Assembly (NCBI GenBank): GCA_020161655.1
Contig: JAIUPC010000007.1
Coordinates: 367,285-431,284, forward strand
DNA length: 64,000 bases
Source of the DNA: Pseudomonadota bacterium
Lineage (GTDB): Bacteria; Pseudomonadota; Alphaproteobacteria; Rhodobacterales; Rhodobacteraceae
Reading direction: 5' to 3'
Part shown: positions 58,091 through 64,000 of the stretch, piece by piece
How positions within the stretch are numbered: the first letter of the stretch is position 1
How the letters are laid out: each line of letters opens with the position of its first letter
Position numbers and translations under genes: made by a program
The notes under the pieces: generated by a model
The model's database searches: none
The model's input: only the letters and a program-made list of their open reading frames with translations
Told to the model about the DNA's origin: nothing

Positions 58091-60201
58091 GTCGCCCCCA
58101 CCCGGGGGCGCGGATCGAAACAGGACATCCGCATCGGTGCGGCGCCCATCGCCTCGTCGCCCCCACCCGGGGGCGCGGATCGAAACGCCGCCTGGAAGTG
58201 CAGCTCGGGCAGGTTGGTCGTCGCCCCCACCCGGGGGCGCGGATCGAAACGTCGTGGAGGTATCATTGCCCGAGGTCGTCCGCAGGTCGCCCCCACCCGG
58301 GGGCGCGGATCGAAACGGCCCAAAACCGGCGGTGTTTACGCCGCTCGTGGTCGCCCCCACCCGGGGGCGCGGATCGAAACGGCCGCCAGCGGCGGGAAAA
58401 TCTTGAACTCGCCGGTCGCCCCCACCCGGGGGCGCGGATCGAAACCGGCGCGTCCACTCACCAGATCGGGGCATGGACCGTCGCCCCCACCCGGGGGCGC
58501 GGATCGAAACTACACTGGCTTGAACCAGTTGAAGGCCACCTATGGTCGCCCCCACCCGGGGGCGCGGATCGAAACACCCAGGCCGAACTGGCGCGGGCGA
58601 TCCGCGCCGGTCGCCCCCACCCGGGGGCGCGGATCGAAACGCGAAGGGCGGCATCGTTACCCGCCCGACGACCTGTCGCCCCCACCCGGGGGCGCGGATC
58701 GAAACGGTCTCGAAGATGAGGGCGAGATCTCCAAGCGCTGGTCGCCCCCACCCGGGGGCGCGGATCGAAACAGGTCGCAGAATTGCACCTCGTCGCATTC
58801 CTCATGTCGCCCCCACCCGGGGGCGCGGATCGAAACACGTCATGCAGCGGCACCGGCATCGGCCCTTCCGTCGCCCCCACCCGGGGGCGCGGATCGAAAC
58901 CCTTTATAAACAACGCCCTACAGCAAGGGTGGCGGTCGCCCCCACCCGGGGGCGCGGATCGAAACTCGTCAACGGCGCTGACCCCGGCGATCATCGGTCG
59001 TCGCCCCCACCCGGGGGCGCGGATCGAAACGCTTACGGCTTCGCCCGCGCCGCCGTCCGATCCGGTCGCCCCCACCCGGGGGCGCGGATCGAAACTGACC
59101 CTCCGCGAGGAGAACGCCAGGCTAAGGGCGTCGCCCCCACCCGGGGGCGCGGATCGAAACCTTCGCAATCTGACACGCCTGACCTAGGCCACGCGTCGCC
59201 CCCACCCGGGGGCGCGGATCGAAACCGCAACCCATACGGGATCGCCCTGAACAACGCCGGTCGCCCCCACCCGGGGGCGCGGATCGAAACCCGCAAGGGC
59301 TGGAACAAGAGCGCCAGGACGATCGTCGCCCCCACCCGGGGGCGCGGATCGAAACGCTACGACTGGACCGCGCTCAACACCGATACCGTGTCGCCCCCAC
59401 CCGGGGGCGCGGATCGAAACTATCCTGAGCACATCGAACAACTCAGAAGGGAAAGCCGCCCCCACCCGGGGGCGCGGATCGAAACCTATGCGGAATCCGG
59501 AACCTACACCCGTTTCTCGTCGCCCCCACCCGGGGGCGCGGATCGAAACGTTGAGGTCAAGAAATGAACTATCAGGACGGCAAGTCGCCCCCACCCGGGG
59601 GCGCGGATCGAAACCCCAACGACGCGAAAAAACCCTTCATCACGATTGTCGCCCCCACCCGGGGGCGCGGATCGAAACAGGGCAAGCCGCGCCGCGACCG
59701 CGAGCGGCTGGTCGTCGCCCCCACCCGGGGGCGCGGATCGAAACCATCCGCTCCGGCAGCATTTCCAGCTTGGCGACGTCGCCCCCACCAGGGGGCGCGG
59801 ATCGAAACAACCCGCTCACCCTCTTGGGGGTGTCCTCGCCTCGTCGCCCCCACCCGGGGGCGCGGATCGAAACAACGAAGCCGCCACCGAGGCCGGATGG
59901 CGAAGGGTCGCCCCCACCCGGGGGCGCGGATCGAAACCGTCTTGATCCGCTGCGCCGTCGCGGTTTCAGACGGTCGCCCCCACCCGGGGGCGCGGATCGA
60001 AACTTCTGCGCTACGGCATCGGGGCGCTTGTGACCTAGTCGCCCCCACCCGGGGGCGCGGATCGAAACCTCATCAACCATGATGGCTTGCCGCTGGCCCG
60101 CACGTCGCCCCCACCCGGGGGCGCGGATCGAAACGACAATGTCGATACCATCTTCGCCCATCTGGTACAGGCCGTAGTCTTAAGGCTGCGTGGATCGAAA
60201 C
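58091..60201 (+). CRISPR. Type I-C CRISPR array, 33 repeats, 32 spacers
   Basis: The 31-base repeat begins GTCGCCCCCACCCGG and ends GGGCGCGGATCGAAAC (hairpin GCCCCC-ACCC-GGGGGC, 3' handle CGGATCGAAAC). Spacers are 33-36 bases, mostly 34. Of 33 copies I aligned, 30 are identical; copy 22 (59455) has T2 to C, copy 27 (59778) C13 to A, and the last (60171-60201) keeps only the 3' 10-14 bases, marking the leader-distal end. Spacer 23 (59550-59583) includes an AAATGA start/stop overlap, as in phage operons. Long ORFs through the array on both strands are repeat artefacts. Confidence 0.98.
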
Positions 60202-60306
60202 ATCCTTTGCCGATTGACGTCGGCAGCCTAGGTCCAGACCGCCAGCGCAGCCCCGAAACCGGAGCCACTCCTCGCTCGCGATTGTGCCATCCTCGAGCGC
60301 GGTCAC

Positions 60307-61170
60307 TCAACCCACGGGCGCGGCGGCCTCGGTCAATGCGACGGTCCGCGCAAGGGCTCGGTCGATGTCCCGGTCGGTTCCAGGCGACGCCGCATGATCC
60401 GCGGCAATCGCGCCCAAGCCTGCCAGAAGACGTATGAAGGCGCCGAGGTCAGGCGAGGCTGACCCGCGGCGACTTGGTAGATGCAGCCGCTTCCATGCCC
60501 GATGGTCATCCTTCAGGAGCTGCCGGATCGTCTGCGACCGGAAGCCACAGTACAGGCGCCACATCGCCGTTTCATCGAGCCGCAGGCGCGGCGGTAGGAC
60601 CATGTTCGTCAGCGACACCATCATCATGGCGCTACCGAAACCCTCGGCGCATTCCATGTCCCCTTTCAGATTGCCTCGCTTCTTGTCGAGCACATGCTGG
60701 CGCATGAAGGCCTCACGCTGGTTCACAATATACGCATAGACCTGCGCCTCCAGCTCTGTAACTGGGCCATCGACCGAGATGTTGTTTCTGTCATCGATGA
60801 CAATGTCATCGGGATGCGGAACAGGCTCCGGCAGGGGCTCACCCCTTTTGCGAGCCAGTGCAATTTCGGATCGGTAGGAGCGTTGGTACAAGCGCCAGAA
60901 AGCGGCATTCTCGTCCTTGATACTATTTTCCCGTGCCACCGCTTCCGCCGTTGCGTTGAGCCAGGTACGCTGCGCGTGAGGGCTGCCTTTTGCTGCCGTT
61001 TCCGCGGTCTTGCGCGCGATGATCTCGTTCACGCTAATCTCGACCGGTTCGCCGCCGTCCCGCACCGTGACGAGCCGCCGACCCTCGGCCAGAAGTGCGC
61101 GCTCCAAATCTGTCAGCGGATCGGGCCTGTCAGACGACCCGCCCGTTCGATCGTTCCTGCGTTTCGTCAT
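60307..61170 (-). CDS. DUF5681-like hypothetical protein paired with methyltransferase
   Basis: 287 residues, cytosolic. N-terminal region SVNEIIARKTAETAAKGSPH (AQRTWLNATAEAV follows) and FWRLYQRSYRSEIALARKRGE resemble the DUF5681-linked proteins of alphaproteobacterial mobile elements, which accompany ParB-domain methyltransferases. Two bases separate it from the methyltransferase stop. GGGGAGC before the ATG at 61170 supports that start over an in-frame TTG. Function unknown; terminase-like or DNA-packaging roles have been guessed for such genes but nothing here proves it. Confidence 0.6.
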   Translation of the reverse strand: MTKRRNDRTGGSSDRPDPLTDLERALLAEGRRLVTVRDGGEPVEISVNEIIARKTAETAAKGSPHAQRTWLNATAEAVARENSIKDENAAFWRLYQRSYRSEIALARKRGEPLPEPVPHPDDIVIDDRNNISVDGPVTELEAQVYAYIVNQREAFMRQHVLDKKRGNLKGDMECAEGFGSAMMMVSLTNMVLPPRLRLDETAMWRLYCGFRSQTIRQLLKDDHRAWKRLHLPSRRGSASPDLGAFIRLLAGLGAIAADHAASPGTDRDIDRALARTVALTEAAAPVG

Positions 61171-61172
61171 GG

Positions 61173-62522
61173 TCAAGGCTCCCCTGCCCCGACTGATTCT
61201 CCCGCCGCGATCCTGTCGAAACGGACGCCATCTGCCGCCCTGGTCGCGGACCGCCCGGAATAGTCCTGCCAGCGCCTTAAGATCACATCGCAGTAGTGCG
61301 GATCATATTCGACGAGCCGCGCGCGCCGCCCGCAGCTCTCGGCTGCGATCAGCGTCGATCCCGAACCGGCAAAGGGATCGAGCACCGTCTCGCCCCGCCG
61401 CGAACAGTCGCGGAGCGCATCGGCAATCATCGCGACCGGCTTCACCGTCGGGTGCATGGCGAGGGCCTCCTGTGCGGCAGCGCCAGGCACATTGACGCCG
61501 GCATAGTCCCAGACATTGGTTCGGTAGCGCCCGGTCTCGCCGAGGCCGAAGCTGTTTGTGTGCGTCGCGCTTCCGACCTTGAAGACGAAGACCAGTTCGT
61601 GCTTCGAGCGGTAGAAGCTGCCCATGCCCGCGTTCGTCTTGTTCCAGACACAGATGTTCTTCAGTTCGCTGAACACCGTCCGGCCAGCGGCGAGAAGTTC
61701 CCCCATGTGGCGCCAGTCCATGCAGACGAAGGCGATCGCGCCATCCTTGGCGACCCGGGCAGCATTGCCGAGCGCCTCTGTCAGAAACCCGGTGAAGGCC
61801 TCCGGGGACAACTCTCCGGAGGCAAAGGCGAAGTCGCGATGTCGTATCTTGCCAAGACCGGAAACGTGACCGTCGATTGGGACGTTGTAGGGCGGGTCGG
61901 TGAAGATGAGATCGACCGGCACGCCCGCAATCAGACGGTCCACGGTGCCAGGGTCACGCGCGTCGCCGCAGACGAGCCGGTGCTCGCCGAGGCTCCAGAG
62001 GTCACCCGGTTGCGTCACAGCGGGGCCAGGCTCATAGGCCGGAACGATATCCTCACGGCCTGTGCTGTCGGACGCCCGGCCCCTTGCCAAGTCGAGCGTC
62101 AGGTCAATCTCCGCCAGTGAAAAGCCCGTCACGTCGAGATCAAATCCGATCTCGATCAGGCCCTGCAGTTCAATAGCGAGCATGTCCCGGTCCCAGCCGG
62201 CATTCTCCGCGAGCTTGTTGTCGGCCAGAACATAAGCGCGCCGCTCCTCTGGGCTCAGATGCGAAAGGCAGATCGTCGGGACCTCGGCAAGTCCGAGAAG
62301 TTTCGCCGCCGCCACCCGGCCGTGACCGGCAATGATCCCACCCCCTTCATCGGTCAGGACCGGATTGGTGAAGCCGAAGCGTTCGACGCTGGCGGCGATC
62401 TGGCGGATCTGGCGCCGCGAATGCGTCCGCGCATTGCCGGCATAGGGCGTGAGGTCGTCCAAAGGGCGCATGCGGATCGCGAGGTGGTTCCAGACGGTGT
62501 CGTCCTTTGGGGCTGTGAACAT
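61173..62522 (-). CDS. ParB-domain DNA N6-adenine/N4-cytosine methyltransferase
   Basis: 449 residues. N-terminal ParB/Srx domain: LDDLTPYAGNARTHSRRQIR, GIIAGHGRVAAAKLLGL. Beta-class methyltransferase: catalytic motif DLIFTDPPYNVP (DPPY 209-212) ahead of the SAM motif LDPFAGSGSTLIAAE (382-390), the CcrM-like order. No restriction endonuclease is adjacent, so it is a solitary methylase, common in prophages and integrative elements where it may protect DNA or regulate transfer. Target sequence unknown. Start MFTAPKDDTVWNH. Confidence 0.93.
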   Translation of the reverse strand: MFTAPKDDTVWNHLAIRMRPLDDLTPYAGNARTHSRRQIRQIAASVERFGFTNPVLTDEGGGIIAGHGRVAAAKLLGLAEVPTICLSHLSPEERRAYVLADNKLAENAGWDRDMLAIELQGLIEIGFDLDVTGFSLAEIDLTLDLARGRASDSTGREDIVPAYEPGPAVTQPGDLWSLGEHRLVCGDARDPGTVDRLIAGVPVDLIFTDPPYNVPIDGHVSGLGKIRHRDFAFASGELSPEAFTGFLTEALGNAARVAKDGAIAFVCMDWRHMGELLAAGRTVFSELKNICVWNKTNAGMGSFYRSKHELVFVFKVGSATHTNSFGLGETGRYRTNVWDYAGVNVPGAAAQEALAMHPTVKPVAMIADALRDCSRRGETVLDPFAGSGSTLIAAESCGRRARLVEYDPHYCDVILRRWQDYSGRSATRAADGVRFDRIAAGESVGAGEP

Positions 62523-62675
62523 GGGCTGCTCGCTCGGTGATTTCTCGTTGGCGTGTGCGCCATCCGGCGCTTGGGAGAATGCTAGGCGCCACACCGAGGC
62601 CGGGTCCAGCCGGCACGATTGGAGGCCAGGGACGTTTCGCGCGACGCGGCCCCAGCGTCACAACCGTAGATGGAA

Positions 62676-62753
62676 TTTTTAAACGTTGGGTATTAAACAC
62701 ACCGTTCAATAGCCTGTTAAATAACTTGCCATCACCGCCCAACCGTTTAAAAA
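62676..62753. promoter_or_regulatory. AT-rich palindromic region upstream of the methyltransferase
   Basis: TTTTTAAACGTTGGG (62676-62690) and CCCAACCGTTTAAAAA (62738-62753) are inverted copies with a one-base gap. Between them ACCGTTCAATA and CCTGTTAAATAA repeat the half-site core (CNGTTNAA). The stretch is much richer in A+T than anything nearby and lies 154-231 bases before the methyltransferase start: a plausible multi-site operator and promoter. Confidence 0.6.
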
Positions 62754-62824
62754 TGCCCATCACGTTTCCGTGATGGATTGACACACGGTCGCGCGCCGAA
62801 CACTTCAAGGATGGCGTCCGCTAT

Positions 62825-62923
62825 GCCATGGTCCTGCTTGCAGGCGCGACACGGTATTATTCTCCCGGCCGTAGCACGACCTTTCTGGTCGGAGCGCCAT
62901 GCAGGGTTTCCGGGAAACCGGGT
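62825..62923 (-). repeat. 99-bp inverted repeat, copy A
   Basis: Its reverse complement matches copy B at 63673-63771 with about 13 differences in 99 bases and no gaps. Similarity continues weakly for about 20 bases on the inner side. Read on the minus strand it encodes RFPGNPAWRSDQKGRATA, then GRIIPCRACKQDH. Confidence 0.85.
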
Positions 62924-63672
62924 TGGGGGGGCCCTGCCGCCTACAGCAAATCTCCCGGTATCGGCGCACCCCCTACCTCTACGCCCAGGACGTTCCCTCA
63001 GCCGATCTGAGGTGGTCGCGATGGCACATCGGCATCGGCAGATAGCTTCGGCGGGGACAGATTTCAATTTTCACTTCGTGTGGCGAACAACACGACGAAG
63101 GACCTGAGGACGAACAATGACTCCAGTCCTCTGCCGTCCGCCAGGGACAGCGCGGTTCGCGACGGCGCAAGGCAGCATTCCCGCTGAAATGCGGAAAAGA
63201 GTAGCCCCGCTCTTTCATGCGCCTGCGTAAGGCTTGGCATGTCAAGTATTCGTAGCGAAATCCATTTCGCGCCCGATCGCAAATTCGATCATTTGCGGCG
63301 GGAAGCAGAGCCTGCGCCGCATCACCGCGCGGGTTCGAAGATCAATGACAAGGGAGAGTAAAGGTCGGCTGGCCCGCCTTCGACCTAACGTCCGAAACGC
63401 CCTCCAGCCGATCTGGAGTAGCCGATGCCTCGGGCCAGCCAATCGAGACCATAGCTACGTCGAGCCCTAATACCAACGATGAGCAGGTGAGGCGGCACCT
63501 GGACCGCCTCGCGGGCGCTGCGCGATGGGCTCCCCTGACCACCGACGGAACCTTTGGATCCCAGGTCGATCCTCAGCGTATGCCGGGAGGCTTTGCCGCA
63601 GCGCCTTGATCGTGACTTCGTGGCAATCGGGGCTGAAATCAACAAGGGAAGTTGCAGGTGGCGGGGCCCCGC

Positions 63673-63771
63673 ACCCGGTTTCCCGGAAACCCCACATTGC
63701 GCTCCGACCCGGAGGGTCGTGCTACGGCCGCGAGAATATTACCGTGTCACACCTGCAAGAAAGACCATAGC
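63673..63771 (+). repeat. 99-bp inverted repeat, copy B
   Basis: Partner of 62825-62923. Read on the plus strand it encodes RFPGNPTLRSDPEGRATA, then ARILPCHTCKKDH. The C-x2-C pair is kept. The 749 bases between the copies show no transposase. Confidence 0.85.
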
Positions 63772-63933
63772 GCCACGGTAGGGATGTGCAAGTGCAGTGG
63801 TGCCGGCGCGTCCCTTACTGCAACGCTCAAAGTATTCCCGCATCCCGAATAAGGAGGTTGTGACCTGCCACTGGTCTTTCATCCAGCCACGACCGGAGCC
63901 CGGTGGTCATTTACGCCGTTCGGCGCGGGTTGA

Positions 63934-63986
63934 GCAATCGCCCGGCGCGCGGAACTTTCGTCGCGTGCAGCGGGTCGGGCGATTGC
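63934..63986. repeat. 11-bp inverted repeat near window end
   Basis: GCAATCGCCCG (63934-63944) and CGGGCGATTGC (63976-63986) are perfect inverted copies 31 bases apart. Whether it belongs to a gene beyond the window cannot be seen. Confidence 0.5.
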
Positions 63987-64000
63987 GGTGGTCAGGTGCA

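Larger units (their letters stand above)
62523..64000. other. About 1.5 kb without recognisable genes
   Basis: Apart from the palindromic control region at 62676-62753, the 99-bp inverted repeat pair and a small dyad at 63934-63986, I find no credible gene. ORFs of 60-109 codons occur in several frames but none shows a known motif or a convincing ribosome binding site. Probably decayed mobile-element sequence or non-coding repeats inside the island. Confidence 0.5.

Noticed and set aside
58137-60161. Long ORFs on both strands rich in APTRGRGSK, PPPGGADRN and SIRAPGWGR units
   Set aside because: They are translations of the CRISPR repeat in different frames; the repeat is GC-rich and free of stops, so the ORFs are artefacts.
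62347-62808. 153-codon minus-strand ORF starting MKCSARDRVSIHHGN
   Set aside because: It overlaps the ParB-methyltransferase start region and spans the AT-rich control region; no motif or ribosome binding site.
63331-63345. GGGTTCGAAGATC as a second copy of the tRNA-Gln 3' end (attachment site)
   Set aside because: Only TTCGAA of the T loop is shared; there is no acceptor-stem match.

Overview
The window is a high-GC chromosome segment from an alphaproteobacterium of the Rhodobacterales (Rhodobacter/Gemmobacter/Paracoccus-like). This rests on protein character (Hint-domain proteins, a fused sulfate adenylyltransferase/APS kinase, the DUF1150-Hsp20 pair, the 35-residue MKPKRRW peptide), tightly packed genes with ATGA overlaps, and GC-rich hairpins. 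I could not run a search, so the genus is inference.

From 1 to about 45.4 kb the window is mostly a core-genome mosaic. Region by region: an accessory edge with an orphan BrnA-type antitoxin and a CII-like regulator; tdk; proC-csaA; a YbjN protein; an aldehyde dehydrogenase beside a decayed RHS remnant; ubiK; the overlapping lgt-midA-pgeF operon; a Hint protein; Lrp and LysR regulators, the latter divergent from a TmpA/TmpB-type phosphonate pair; trxB; sat/cysC; DUF1150-Hsp20; purE-purK; a lipase; Nudix-Gre. A lower-GC periplasmic ClpP-fold protein next to an IS3 scrap marks one insertion spot. Then come groES-groEL under a CIRCE operator, a TraB/GumN protein, a sulfatase, a family II pyrophosphatase, a HAD protein, a MaoC hydratase, ribF, a YcgN-like protein and an L-threonine aldolase. 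After these lie hisB-hisH-glsA and hisA (split by an antisense DUF2147 gene), SseB, a uracil-DNA glycosylase, nhaA, a capsule-export pair (KpsT- and KpsE-like) with kdsA, and a BaiN/HI0933 flavoprotein.

At tRNA-Gln(TTG), 45478-45552, the character changes to a genomic island that runs to the window end. It holds DUF2924 plus a large serine recombinase, a complete IS3 element that has truncated an already dead IS5-family transposase, a complete type I-C CRISPR-Cas locus (cas3, cas5c, cas8c with a probable internal cas11c, cas7c, cas4, cas1, cas2) with 33 repeats, and a DUF5681-like protein paired with a ParB-domain DNA methyltransferase. The last 1.4 kb has no recognisable gene but contains a 99-bp inverted repeat pair and an AT-rich palindromic control region.

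The most interesting item lies in the 352-bp gap between cas3 and cas5c. It contains a 31-codon ORF with a strong ribosome binding site. It also contains a degenerate CRISPR repeat, a 34-nt pseudo-spacer (the modal spacer length of the array) and a second degenerate repeat. The pseudo-spacer's first 17 nt match, at 14 positions, a site directly upstream of the small ORF's putative promoter. That site carries a perfect TTC PAM, and two of the three mismatches fall at positions 6 and 12, which Cascade does not read. This has the architecture of a CreTA-type CRISPR-guarding toxin/RNA-antitoxin module (or, alternatively, a cas-regulating crRNA-like RNA), here in a type I-C system.
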